From contig KK106981.1 in the NCBI GenBank assembly GCA_000611775.1, forward strand, positions 2,103,507 through 2,167,506: a DNA stretch of 64,000 nucleotides, in the 5' to 3' direction. The DNA is from Umbilicaria muhlenbergii. Its lineage: Eukaryota; Ascomycota; Lecanoromycetes; Umbilicariales; Umbilicariaceae. This document shows positions 15,092 to 26,259 of this stretch, in pieces. The notes below the pieces were generated by a model that was not told the DNA's origin, made no database searches, and was given only the letters and a program-made list of their open reading frames with translations. The position numbers were made by a program, and so were the translations under genes. How positions within the stretch are numbered: the stretch's first letter is position 1; every line of letters starts with the position of its first letter.

Positions 15092-15292
15092 TGTTACAGT
15101 TAATTATTTCACAACATAAGCAGGCCTAAAACTGATGCAAGAAGTGAATTATTTGAACTTAAAAAAGTACAAGAAGAAAAGCTGATACAAAGAACACAGT
15201 TGCAACATGAATATCAGAGGTGTCAAGACACATTAATTTCAACTTAATTTAACAGTTTAACATCTGCTAAAGCTCATGTTCATGTTGTAACA
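15092..15292 (-). repeat. 5' LTR of the 10.5-15.3 kb Gypsy
   Basis: It pairs with 10553-10759 and has TGTTACA and TGTAACA as inverted terminal bases. In the minus-strand sense this is the upstream LTR. Confidence 0.8.
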
Positions 15293-15956
15293 CTTCTCTT
15301 GAACAGAGAGGCATGAGACAAGTTCACATTTTACTTTTAAGCATGTAACAGTGCTTTGCAATGAGTCATTACAGATGACAGTGAGAACAGTTGCCTGTGT
15401 GCAAAATGAATGAAGATGAGTTCTTAAAATTAGCAGTGAAAAGAGGAAAGTAAGTTGAGAAGAGAGCAAGATAAAGAGAGAGCAGAGAGTCATTTTTATT
15501 AAATGTCTGAAGCAGTTGAAGAGTCTTAATGTGTACATTTGATCTCTTCTCTCTCTTTTTCTTCTTATCTTTTTTCTTTTCATCTCTACACTGCCTGATC
15601 ATGCATTGAGGATTCAATGAGTGATCCATGATGAAGTGATGAAGATGATCAAAAAGATGCAGAAATGTGTTGACTTGATGCAATCAATTAATGTGCAAGT
15701 CTGCATACAGCTGTAAAGAGACACAGAGTGAAAAAAAGTGTGAGAGAAAGTGCATCAACTGTTCAGACAGTGTGATGTAAGCAAGAAGCCCTGATGCAAA
15801 AGATGCATAAAATGACAACTTAGTATGTCAAAAACAGCAGCCTTTTTACACTGATTCAGTTTAAAAGAAGAATATACTGCAGAATGTAAGATACTTCTTC
15901 TGCAGCAGAAAGAATCTATTACAATATACACTGTTAACTTTCAACAGTTAACATTG
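15293..15956. other. AT-rich decayed stretch, unrecognised
   Basis: No RNA gene or clear domain was seen. Frames here are broken or low in complexity (runs of Lys, Arg and Glu codons near 15420-15560). It may be upstream sequence of the LINE whose C-terminus follows, but I found no motif to show that. Confidence 0.3.
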
Positions 15957-16534
15957 TCAACAGAGTGAGACAATGCTGCTCTCATAACTCAGTTCAGAAA
16001 AGAAAAGCAAAGGGCTCAGTGCTGACAAGAGTGCCAGTGATAAAGAAGAAGATGAAATGAGCAGAAAAGAGAGTAAGAAAGCTGAGCACTGACAAGAAAA
16101 CAATGCTTAATGAGTGAAAAGTGCAGTGAGAAGGAACAACAAGGTCAAGATGAAGCATCACATTTAAAGCATTCTCAGACAAGTTTAAGCTCAAGATGCA
16201 TCAGAGATTAGTGAAGGCAAAGAGCTCAGTACTCATTTAAATGAAGACAGATATAATTGCCCTGAGACAGTACTTATGTCAGAGGAAAATGTCAGGGTTT
16301 GAGTCATCAGAGTGTAATTGTAATGATGAAGTAAAAACACTGAAGCATGTTCTAATTGTGTGCTCACACAAGAACAAAAGACATGTGTGAAGAAGAAATA
16401 CTTAATTCTCAGATTTAATAACAGACCCTCTCTTAATGAAAAGAACAGTGAACTGATTCATTCACAGTGATAGAATTAAGCAGTTTAAGCTGATTTGTCA
16501 CTTGCTGTATAATGACAGTGAGGTGAAGAAATAG
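15957..16534 (+). mobile_element. LINE (Tad1-like) 3' end: RNase H tail and CCHC-type region
   Basis: One plus-strand frame carries the usual C-terminal signature of fungal LINE polyproteins. A basic segment leads into an LRQYL motif with tryptophan expected just before, then ECNCN, a KHVLIVC block (compare the family's C-x-C...T-x-x-H-x-L-x-x-C), then a LITDP block and a hydrophobic tail ending at a TAG at 16532-16534. The frame holds about eight earlier stops, six of them TGA mostly at tryptophan positions and two TAA. There is no frameshift in this segment. Upstream LINE domains (endonuclease, RT) were not found, so the copy is probably 5'-truncated, as LINEs often are. No poly(A) tail is evident. 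Confidence 0.7.
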
Positions 16535-16667
16535 AGTGCTTGACAACAAGTGTAAAAAAGCAGATGAGTGATACATGACCTGTGTGAAAAACATAAAGTT
16601 GAAGGTTTTGCTTTTTCAAGTTTCTTCAAGAAGGTGCACTTTTGTGCAGTAGTTAATGCACTTCTCA

Positions 16668-16711
16668 TTCACAGCTTGTTCACAGCTTGTTCACAGCTTG
16701 TTCACAGCTTG
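16668..16711. repeat. 11-bp tandem repeat, four copies
   Basis: Four adjacent copies of TTCACAGCTTG, followed by a partial one. It lies between the LINE tail and the Helitron-type coding region. Confidence 0.9.
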
Positions 16712-17536
16712 TCACAGTTTAAGCCTGAATTTTAACCCTTTATACTGAGTTCAAAATGTGTTTGTAAGGCATCAGAGATTAAGTGCATATTACTTGTTTG
16801 AGCTTAGTTTCTACCTTTTTAGGCTTAAATTCATCATATAAGCTTTCAGAAGAACAAACTGCTGCAATTTATGTAATCTTTAAAGACTTTTCATTGTTAT
16901 GATGCTTTGCATTCATATGCATGTTTACTTAATATGAATCAATTATGTTTGTGTCTGACATGTAAAATCAGTCTCCTTACTCATAAGTTCAGTAGTGAGT
17001 TCAATGTGTTGAAGATCTGTTTTAATTACAGAGTATTTAATTCTGTTCTTACTTTCTCTGTCTATGCTATTCTGATCTCTGATCATCAAAAAAGAAACAA
17101 GCACTCTCATCATCATGCACATGTAATGAACAAAGGCAATTCACTGTGTGCAAAATGAGCATGCAGAACACTTAAGAAGCTTAATCTTAATATAATTTAC
17201 AATCATCATGAGGTGAAATTTACACAGATCTGCAAGAATTGCTGTGCTGCTGTTGTAAAAAAGAGATGTGCACAGAATCATTGAAGGCACAGTGAAAAGC
17301 TTACTTCATCTTCACTTAATTCTCAACAGTTTGAACAATCTGAACAGTTTAAACAGCAGTGATGTTGCTCTCACTGTCAAAATTATCAATCTTTAAATTA
17401 ATTTTTGCAAAGTCTTCCTTTCTCTGCAACATGCACTTGTTAAAATTACTTTAAGATCAGACACACTGTCTGTGATGAGTATGCACAAACACCTGTTTAA
17501 AGTTTCACTGCTGATGTTCAAAGTTCTGCTGCTGAT

Positions 17537-17673
17537 TGTTATGATATAACATGTAGCGTGGATTCACTACTCTATATATAGTAGAATAGCTTGCAGGTTT
17601 AACAACTTGTGATTATGTCTTTTGAGCCTGTTAACACTACTGTTAAAGCTATTCAAACTGGCTAACTGTTACA
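17537..17673 (-). repeat. Solo LTR of the TRIM-like element, with CTGAT target duplication
   Basis: This 137-bp segment is the reverse complement, with scattered transitions, of the TRIM LTR at 18314-18450. It is flanked by CTGAT at 17532-17536 and 17674-17678, the 5-bp duplication expected of LTR-element integration. It interrupts the seven-residue repeat region of the Helitron-type gene. Removing it with one duplicate restores continuous repeats on either side. Confidence 0.85.
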
Positions 17674-18116
17674 CTGATGTTGAGAGGTGCACTGCTGATG
17701 TTCAGAGTTTCACTGCTGATGTTCAAAATCTCACTGTTGATGTTCAGAATTCATTAACTTCTGTTCTGAAACTCAACCCTGCTCAGGCTGCAGCTACAGC
17801 TAGAGACAGTTTTCAAAAACCTGCTGTATTCAAAAAGCATTGAGTATATATAGTAGAATAGCTTGCAGGTTTAACAACTTGTGATTATGTCTTTTGAGCC
17901 TGTTAACACTACTGTTAAAGCTATTCAAACTGGCTAACTGTTACACTGATGTTGAGAGGTGCACTGCTGATGTTCAGAGTTTCACTGCTGATGTTCAAAA
18001 TCTCACTGTTGATGTTCAGAATTCATTAACTTCTGTTCTGAAACTCAACCCTGCTCAGGCTGCAGCTACAGCTAGAGACAGTTTTCAAAAACCTGCTGTA
18101 TTCAAAAAGCATTGAG
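17573..18116. repeat. Perfect 272-bp tandem duplication
   Basis: Positions 17573-17844 and 17845-18116 appear identical base for base. The unit spans the end of the solo LTR, its target duplicate and about 170 bp of Helitron-type coding sequence. Each copy gives the same 73-codon frame. It must postdate the solo-LTR insertion. Confidence 0.9.
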
Positions 18117-18602
18117 GCTACATCACTGATTTCTATGAGAGACTGCCTCAAATAAAGTGTGAAGAATGCATCATGTGCAATGAAAATTGATACAACTTTA
18201 AGGTTGAGAATGATGTGTGCAGTTGATGTCATCAACAGGCAAAGAAGAATTAATCTTCTTTGTTCACAGCTGTAAATCACTTGAATGTTAATGCTATTCT
18301 GCCTCATCTGCCTTGTAACAGCTAGCCAGTTTGAATAACTTTAACAGTAGCGCTAATGAGTTCAAAAGGCATAATCACAAGTCATTAAACCTGTGAGCTA
18401 TTCTACTATATATAAAGTAGTGAATTCACATTACATGTTATATCATAACATCATCCTCCTGCAGACTGACGCCCCTTCACTGATCTCAAGCAGATTTTAT
18501 GTTTATATATAATTAACCTCAATTCACAGCTGTTGTCAGTTAGCAGATTTCAGCTGAAAAAGTTCTCATCAACTCTGCACAAGATTAAACATGATAATCC
18601 TC

Positions 18603-19064
18603 TGTAACAGATAATGTTGTAGTGATGAAGATAATACAATCATTCAATGAACTATATCAACATTCATTTAACCACAGCACTTGATTCAATGAACTATTGA
18701 TCACATGTAGACTTGAATAAGCTGAAGGTTGCAGACTTATGAGATTGCATTTAATACATGAGTTGAGCATGAGCTCCTAACTATGAATCTACCTGTGATT
18801 ATATAAAACTTTAAAAGACTCATGTGTAACTGTACTGCTTGATGTGTGTAATCTCTCTGCTCAGAGTGCTCATGCTCTGAGCATCATGAGCAGTTGAGTG
18901 CTTGAGGTGCTCATGCCCTGAGCATCATGAGCAGTATCACATGTACACTTACTGCATGTATCAATCAAGTGCTCAGGGTGCTCATGCTCTGAGCATCATG
19001 AGCAGTACTACATGTACGCCTGCTACATGTATCAACCAGGTATCATTTAGCAAGAGGTGTAACA
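18603..19064 (-). repeat. 3' LTR of the nested Gypsy, with hairpin-bearing subrepeats
   Basis: It pairs with 24796-25257. From about 18860 to 19030 a GCTCATGCTCTGAGCATCAT-type inverted repeat followed by GAGCAG occurs three times at intervals of about 50-70 bp. Each can fold into a short hairpin. Confidence 0.85.
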
Positions 19065-19207
19065 TTAGCTTTCCTCTCAATATTTTCATTCTTGAAAACT
19101 CAACCTTCCTCATACCTTCATCTGATATCAGAAAGAAGAAGTCATCTACTTTTCATTGTTCTCATTTGACTGATTCAATCACTGAAAATGAAAGAATTAT
19201 CATGTGA

Positions 19208-19393
19208 ATGTGTGATTGCTGCTTGACTGATGACAAGGAGTGCAAGGTGTTAAATGATTATGATAAGTGTGATGCTTGCATTCAACTGAGCATCTCTTGT
19301 GACTTGTTCATCTCTTCAGAGGAGATCAACAAGGTGAGTGTAAAGATTCATCATCTGAAAAAGAAAAAGAATGCTGTCACAGCACAAAAGTGA
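19208..19393 (+). CDS. Antisense cysteine-rich ORF of the nested Gypsy (zinc-cluster-like)
   Basis: The 61-residue frame opens with CDCC, then a lone Cys after six residues, then CDAC and a final Cys, followed by a charged helix rich in Lys and Glu (HHLKKKKN). Paired cysteines followed by a coiled-coil-like tail resemble small zinc-cluster-like proteins. It lies between the 3' LTR and pol, on the strand opposite to pol. The same frame is open toward the LTR. Whether it was ever expressed cannot be told from sequence. It belongs to a fossil element and I assign no function. Confidence 0.4.
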   Translation: MCDCCLTDDKECKVLNDYDKCDACIQLSISCDLFISSEEINKVSVKIHHLKKKKNAVTAQK

Positions 19394-22300
19394 GAAATAA
19401 GGATGAAGAAAGAAAGACTTCACAAATAAATCACTTTTCTGAGGAAAAAACAGTCAGACTTGATCTGTACTGAACTTCAGAATATTGAAGAGCTGAAGAC
19501 AAATGAATGCATGACTGCTGTAACTGTTGATTCTTTTAATAAGCTTTCTCTCAACTTCCTCATACTTAAGACTTTCAGTTTTAATGATGTGAACTGACTT
19601 CCTGCAGGTTTCTTTGCTGAAATTGATGCAGTTTCACTGCACAATGAATAAGATTCTCTTCTGATTCTCATGTGTTTCCTTCATTATCATACCCTTTTCA
19701 TTTAATTAAATAATGTGACTCATCATTTATATCTTGCTGATTTAGAATTTCCTCTACCTTGAACTTGACATCTTGACTTTTCAGGTTGATCTCTGGCAGA
19801 TTTTCTTATATTGATGTTTTCAGGTCTGCTGATTCAAGTAGTGATACATGAAATACTGAATGTATTCACATAGTGAGTGAAAGCTCAAGCTCATAGTTGA
19901 TGCTTCTCTTAGTTTTAACAATTTGAAAAGGTCTCAACTTCATGTGATTCAATTTGTTGTTAAGTCACTTTGTTTAAATATTGTGATGCAGAAGATATAC
20001 TTTATCTCTCTCTTTAAGAGTAAGTTCTTTATCTCTCTTTTTATTATAATATACTGCTGATCTTTCTGAGGTGAATTTAATATTTCTTTGCAACATTTCA
20101 TGTAAGTTCTTGAGGTGATTCACTTGTATTCTTGTTCATTATGCTATCATTACTAGTCCCCTGACCTCATTCATAGCCGGGTTGAAACTGTAATTGATGT
20201 AGAATGATGATACTTCAGTTGTCTCTGTTGCTGTTGAATTGTATGTTAACTGAGCTATCAGTAAGAGTTTTACTCAATTAGTTTGCTGATAATTAACATA
20301 ACATCATAGGTACTGTTTCATAATCTGATTAAGTCATTCAGTCTGCCCGTTCATTTGAGGATGATATGATGTTGATAACTTGTGATGAATCCCTAATTGG
20401 TTCACTAATGATTTTCAGAACTTGAAGGTGAAGAGTTTGTTTTTATCAGAGATTATCTCTTTCAGCAGTTTATGATTGACTGTTATAATTCTTAAAAACA
20501 TATATGTGAGTTCCTCTGCTGATGATGCTTTATTGTAAGGTATGAAGTATTCATACTTCATGAATCTATTCATGATGATTAGTATTAAGTCATAAACTGC
20601 TTTCATCAAGGGTTCTTTCAACTTTGATAACTTAATTACAAAGTTCAGTGTGATGTTTACTCATGATCTCAGTGATGTCCTTGATGATTTAAGTAAATCA
20701 TATGATTTATGTTGATCTGCTTTGCTTTTTTAACAGATACTGCACTTTTAAATGATCTCTTTGATTTTCTTCCTCATGTGTAGGAAGTAATACATCCTTG
20801 TGAGTCATTTTATCATTTTGTTAATTCTCTGATGATCATGTGTCTTGTTGAAATGACTCTCCTCTATTAGCTTCTGTTGAAGATTAACAGAAACATAAAT
20901 CAAGCTTTAAAAAAATAATAAGCTTTTCTTCTTTTTGAAGCTTTCATGATCTTTAATATTCTGAAGAACCTGTTGTGTTAACTTGTTGTTCTTCAACACT
21001 TTTTAAATCTCATTTTTAAAAATGTCATCCTCTATCTGTATGATGAGGTTGAACTGTTTATTGAAAGACATGTTTCCTTGCTCATTCTTTCAAAGGATAA
21101 CATGACTGATGATCAGCTTATCTTGTAAGTAATCAGCTCATTGACTGAGAATGTTCACTTTAACATTCTTTGATTCTTTTTAATAATGAATCTTGAAATT
21201 ATACTGTGATAATTCTTCTGATCAATGCACTTGTCTTCAATTTAAGACTTTCATTGTCATAAAATACAACAGATTCTTATGATCTGAGTATACTTAAACC
21301 TCATGTTTAAGTTCTTTCAGATACACATGTCATTGCTTGAATGCATCAATAATAATTAACAGCTCCTTGTCATGTATCTCATAATTCATTTCAGTGCTTA
21401 TAAACTTTCTTGAATAGAAAGCTACTGAGCACAGACATCTCTTATCATCTGATTGATTAATGCATGCTTTTATAGCTTCATCTGACGCGTCTGTCTTGAG
21501 TGTAATAAGTTTCTCAGGGTCAAAACTCATGAGAATTAATTAAGAAGTGAATTTCTTCTTCAACTCATTGAAGGCTTTCTGTGCTTTAAATGATCACTTA
21601 AATTTCTGATCTTTCCTAATCAACTCTGTTAAAGGTGATGTGATTTTTAAATACTTCTCAATAAACTTTTTATAAAAGTTCATGAACTCAAGGAAGAACT
21701 GTACTTCCTTGATGTTCCTTAATACTGATCATTCAATCACAGATTATATTTTCTCAAAGTTCATTCATAACTCTTCTGATGTTACAATGAAGTCTAGGAA
21801 GTGTACTTCCTTGAAATGAAAAAAACTCTTCTCAAGCTTTACTCACAATCCTGCATCCTGAAGTGCTTATAAGACTTTGCAGACATGCTGAACATGCTGC
21901 TTCTTCATCTTGAAGTAAATCAGTATGTCATCAAGGTACATAATCATGAACTGATTCAAGTACTCTCACAGTACATTATTGATGAAAGCTTGAAATGTTG
22001 CTGACGTGTTTGTCAATCTGAAAGGCATTACTAGGTACTCATAGAGTTTGAATCTCATTCAGAACACAGTTTTTCATTCATCTCCTTTTTTAATATGAAT
22101 CTGGTTGAAAGCTCCTGAAATATTAAACTTGATGAATCATTATGCTCTCTGAAACTGATCCTGCAGTTCTGAAATAAGCAGCAAGAGGTAACTGTTCTTG
22201 ACAGTAATGTTGTTCAATGCTTGATAATCAACACATAACCTGAGTGAATCATCTGATTTTGACACAAACAGTATTGAATATCTGACTGAAGATTGTGATT

Positions 22301-24795
22301 CTCATATGAATTCTTTTTATAAGTTCTCCTTTAAGTATTCTCACAAAGTGTTTAACTTCTGAGGTGACAATGAGTAAATAAGTTGCTTCATTAGTGTGCA
22401 ACTTTTCATGATCTTGATTTCATGATCTCATTCTTAATGTTTCAGCAAGATGTTTTGATCCTTTACAGCTGTAAACAATTCCTTGAAGTCTTTATATTCT
22501 TTAGAGATAGATAACTTGATAACAGAGTCTCAGTCATCTTCAACTTGCCTGCTTCACAGTATCTTTATGTTGAGATTCTTCAGTTCCTCATGTGTTTCTT
22601 CTGTTGACATAATGAAGATCTTCACACCTTCAGGTGAGTTCAGGACTGAATATAATTTATTAAAATTATCACTCTTAACAAAGTATATCTCATTTTCAGC
22701 TCAATCAATCATTGAATTGACTGCTCAGAGTCATGATATTTCTAGGATTATATCACTTCCTGATTACTTTATTATGTTGAATTGAATCTTCTCTCAATAT
22801 CAACTTAAATGCATAGACGTGAGAACCATCTCTCAGTTTACTCATTCATCATTATGTTTCATAAAGATCTCATTAAACTCTTGAAGTTTAAAGAGATTCT
22901 GCTTTACCTGTGTTTGAATTACATGTTTTGCAGTAAATCCTGAGTTCATGAAGTTCCCTGTACAGTCACTGTCTATTAGCAGTCAGGCTGGCTGATCATT
23001 GACTTTAACTCAGACATGAAAATTGCTCATGTCTTCCTGTGCTGCAGTGATGAACTCTCTTTGTTGTTCACTGCTTGAAGACTTTAAAATAAGCATCTCT
23101 GAGAGCCTCTGACCTGAAGGGCCTTCTAGTTTTTTGAATTAAAAGAAGAGAACTTTAAGTTCTTCTTTATATATTTAAAGTCTTCTGAATTCACCTTCTG
23201 AGCTGAATGCTTACTTGAATCTCTTTTAAAGTATTCATTTCAGAGTTCTCATACTCTCATATGAAGTTCTCATAAGATGTGTGCTCTGTCAGAGGTAACA
23301 TATCCTCCTCTGATGATGAACTGAGAATCTTTCAGTGATGTCTCTTTGATTATATCTTGATAATTGATTTCTTCATGATCTTGTCTTTGTGTAAATGCAT
23401 CTTGAATAATGTAAAGAATTTAATCTTTTATCTTTTTTACCTGCTTCATGTACTCCTCTTTCTTGCTGAGGGCATTGAGTATTTCAGTATACATTTGAAT
23501 TCACCTTTCTTCATGAGTAAATAATCATTCATTATTATCTTCTTTCATAAGCTCTTCTGAGTCTTTAAAATTTATTACTTTCATGAAGTCTTCCTCCTCA
23601 CTAGATGAGGGTATTATATCATCACTGTTAATGTAATTATCTTCTTGACTGAACTGCTTTCACTTGACTTGATGTCTTTCCGCGTCTGTGACAGAGTCTC
23701 AGTGAGAGATTGCAGCATATTCTTTTATCTTCTTTGATTAACATGAAAATCATTCAGAGCTGTTTTTGTCACTCTGATGAATTATACAGCTGTCATCATA
23801 ACAAGCTGTTCAAGACATAACATTGTGCTGAACTGATTGCTTCAGTGCTGACTCTTTTAACACAGTGGCATATGTCTTCTTCTTCAGTGAAAAGACTTTT
23901 GTTGAGATTTAACAGTTACATGCAAAATGTCCTGACTTTCTGCAGTTATAACAATTTTCTTTGCCTCTGATACTCTTTGATACTTGCTTAATCTCTCTCT
24001 GAAATTGATTCCTGTGAAATGTTGCATTGATTTTCATTGACTGAGGGTTGTAATAAGGCTGATTGTTATACTGAGTGCTTTCATGAGGCTTATTCACCTT
24101 CAGTGATACATAATTCTTCTGGCTTTTCTTCATGAATCTCTCATATGCATGATTGTTGATGATGACTGACTTTTCAATCATTTTGACTAAGGTACTTGAT
24201 CACTTTAATTGAGAGATTTCATCTTTGATGAAGTCCTTCAAGTCTTTGTAGTACTGCACAGTCAAGGCAGTGTCATCTTAATTCATATACATGACATGTC
24301 TCTGAAAATTAACTGTGTACATCATGACAGCTTTTTTCTGCATAATGTTGCAGATTTCTCACTTCACAGTTCTTTCTTGATTAATAATCTTAAACATGAT
24401 TCTTATCTGCTTCTTGAACTTCTTTAAATTGATGAAGATTTCATTCATCTCATCATCATGATCCTTCTTCTCATTTTTCATATAATCTCAGAGGGTCAGC
24501 TCAAATCAATTAAGAACATCAGATCTTAAATAAGAAGATGCATACAATACTTTGTTAACTTTCTTCTTGAACATGATGTGATTGAGGTGAATGTAAGTAT
24601 TAAGCTGAGTGAGGAATGAACTCAACATTCTTCATTTTTTTAAGAACTTATCTGATGATGAAATCTTGATCTTCATCTCTGATGATGTTGAACTCTCAAC
24701 AACTGATGAATCACAACTGAAGGTTGTCATCCTTGTGAGGAACTCATGAGTCACAGTTCATTTCATGATTGATATTTTAAGAATGATACTCAAAG

Positions 24796-25257
24796 TGTAA
24801 CAGGTGATGTCATAGTGACAGAGATAATATAATCATTCAATGAATTATATCAATGTTCATTTAATCACAGCACTTGATTCAATGAACTACTGATCACATG
24901 TAGACTTGAATAAGCTGAAGGTTGCAGACTTATGAGATTGCATTTAATACATGAGTTGAGCATGAGCTTCTAATTATGAATCTACCTGTGATTATATAAA
25001 ACTTTAAAAGACTCATGTGTAACTGTACTGCTTGATGTGTGTAATCTCTCTGCTCAAGGTGCTCATGCTCTGAGCATCATGAGCAGTTGAGTGCTTGAGG
25101 TGCTCATGTCTTGAGCATCATGAGCAGTACCACATGTACGCTTACTGTGCATATCAATCAAGTGCTCAGGGTGCTCATGCTCTGAGCATCATGAGCAGTA
25201 CTACATGTACACCTGCTACATGTATCAATCAGGTATCATCTAGTGAGAGGTGTAACA
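24796..25257 (-). repeat. 5' LTR of the nested Gypsy
   Basis: It pairs with 18603-19064 and has the same length and the same three hairpin-bearing subrepeats (about 25050-25205). Confidence 0.85.
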
Positions 25258-25449
25258 CCTCTGCAGGCACTGAACTCAGAACTTAACAACTGAGGAACTT
25301 GTGATTCTATAACAGTTAATCAGTTTGAATAGCTTTAATGATAGCGCTAACAGGCTCAAAAGGCACAATCACAAGTTGTTAAACCTGTGAGTTATTCTAT
25401 TATATATAAAGTAGTGAATTCATGCTACATGTTATATCATAACATGCCT

Positions 25450-26259
25450 CAACTGACACAGATTGAAGAGCAATTAATAACTCAAGTTCATATGCATCTT
25501 CAGATCTGACAAATCAAGGGACAGCAGTACAGATACAAGCATCATATTGTTAACTTCATGCAGAACATCATAAAAATCTATAATAAACTCTTTCTGCTAA
25601 TCACTGATTTAAATGTAAGTCTCTGAAATTCTGTTCAAACTCTGTTCAAAAAGTATTCATGAATTAATTTGTGCAGATTATATTGCTTCAGCCTGCTTTT
25701 AACAGTGTGACATTTAATAAAATCATTGAGCAACACTTTGAAAGAACTTGCTGTGTGAGAAAACAGATGATGTTGAATTGACTTCATCATCTCTCTCATA
25801 ATCATTCTGATTATCAGTGTATGAATCTGTTCATGCAGAACTTGCATAATTTGTCTGTTGATGATTTTGTTCATACTCAGCTACCTATTCATGATGTCAT
25901 TTCATTTCACACATAAGTAGTAAATAAGAAAAGTAGTTCTGTTAATGTGTAACAGACTTCATACACTCTGTTGCTGCTGCTGCCCTCACTGTCACTGTCA
26001 CTGCTCAATTGACAATGTCTGCTCTTCATCATTAATCTCTTAATATGAGAGAGGTTTGTTGACATCTGTTTTGCCTCAACAAGGCTGTTGCCCTCTTCAC
26101 AGCTGAGTTTAAGGCTTGTTAATTGCATGTCAACAGTATCTGAAGCTTAACTGAGACCATGAGAATTGAGAAGGAATGAAGAACAGAGTACTTTAATTAT
26201 TACCTGCATCTGAAGAGAATTAAATACCTGAGTGAGAAGGAAAGAGAATTTGAGAGAGT
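25450..26259 (+). pseudogene. Helitron helicase-like domain, continuation after the TRIM
   Basis: The sequence begins QLTQIEEQLITQVHMHLQI, then QQYRYKHHIVNFMQN and an ITDLN motif. These match the opening of the Helitron helicase-like domain (family form LTQ-E-LIARVHP...GQQ-Y-GH-VNF...LP-L-DL). Farther on, in another frame, CVRKQMML...LHHLSHNHSDYQ and DFVHTQLPIHD fit the next conserved block (VRR-V--WL--L--NHP-Y ... LP). A GTAAG just after ITDLN could be an intron donor or could mark a frame change. Stops are mainly TGA at tryptophan sites. The reading breaks at the hAT-like MITE at 26260 and I could not follow the rest of the helicase beyond it. Confidence 0.65.

Larger units (their letters stand above)
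10553..15292 (-). mobile_element. Short Ty3/Gypsy retrotransposon inserted in copy A
   Basis: Near-matching terminal repeats lie at 10553-10759 and 15092-15292. Both start TGTTA and end TGTAACA. Coding is on the minus strand: an integrase C-terminal or chromodomain-like piece at 11062-11244, RT active-site region at 13258-13485 (an LIYSED-type motif), and the RT N-terminal part at 13633-13875. A purine-rich tract precedes the left LTR in the minus-strand sense, which agrees with this orientation. At 4.7 kb it is short for Gypsy, and the space left for gag is small. The bases flanking the two LTRs do not match, so the expected target duplication is absent. It is a fossil with many breaks. Confidence 0.8.
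16907..18308 (+). pseudogene. Helitron-type replicase/helicase gene, N-terminal part, with insertions
   Basis: The N-terminal region is cysteine-rich (CSHCQNY near 17360, CDEYAQ near 17475). It is followed by a run of seven-residue repeats of the SFTADVQ type. The end holds CEECIMCNEN, CHQQAKK and LFTAV-N motifs, which match the zinc-binding segment just before the Helitron helicase-like domain (family pattern C-x2-C-x-x-x-W ... C-x2-C ... LF-A-N). The final codons LPHLP continue at 25450 with QLTQIEEQLI once the inserted element is removed. Stops are TGA at tryptophan positions plus some TAA. A solo LTR (17537-17673) and a 272-bp duplication interrupt it. The true start is not clear, since no good ATG opens the frame. 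Confidence 0.65.
18603..25257 (-). mobile_element. Ty3/Gypsy retrotransposon nested in the TRIM
   Basis: LTRs of 462 bp lie at 18603-19064 and 24796-25257, both starting TGTAACAG and ending GTGTAACA. The flanks are CCTC(T) on both sides, a 4-5 bp target duplication. The minus strand carries gag with a CCHC zinc knuckle at 23909-23960, RT about 22300-21900, RNase H at 21330-21530 (TDASDEA, KELLIIIDAF) and integrase about 20900-20400. A purine tract beside the left LTR confirms minus orientation. Between pol and the left LTR a plus-strand cysteine-rich ORF lies antisense to pol. It is a fossil with many breaks. Confidence 0.9.
18314..25444 (-). mobile_element. TRIM-like miniature LTR element, split by a nested Gypsy
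   Basis: Direct 137-bp LTRs lie at 18314-18450 and 25308-25444, flanked by TGCCT at 18309-18313 and 25445-25449. Without the nested Gypsy (18603-25257) and its target duplicate the element is about 472 bp, with roughly 200 bp of internal sequence and no coding capacity. This fits a terminal-repeat retrotransposon in miniature. A purine-rich tract next to the left LTR on the minus strand suggests minus orientation. The element sits between codons for LPHLP and QLTQIEE of the Helitron-type gene. Mobilisation by a partner Gypsy is inferred from the family type; the partner is not identified. Confidence 0.8.

Noticed and set aside
17537-18450. A DNA transposon with 137-bp terminal inverted repeats.
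   Set aside because: The two arms have different 5-bp target duplications (CTGAT and TGCCT), and the right arm has a direct partner at 25308-25444. They are a solo LTR and a TRIM LTR in opposite orientation.
18860-19030. A CRISPR-like array.
   Set aside because: Only three units with palindromic cores lie inside an LTR, and the spacers are similar between the two LTRs. This is a eukaryotic retroelement.
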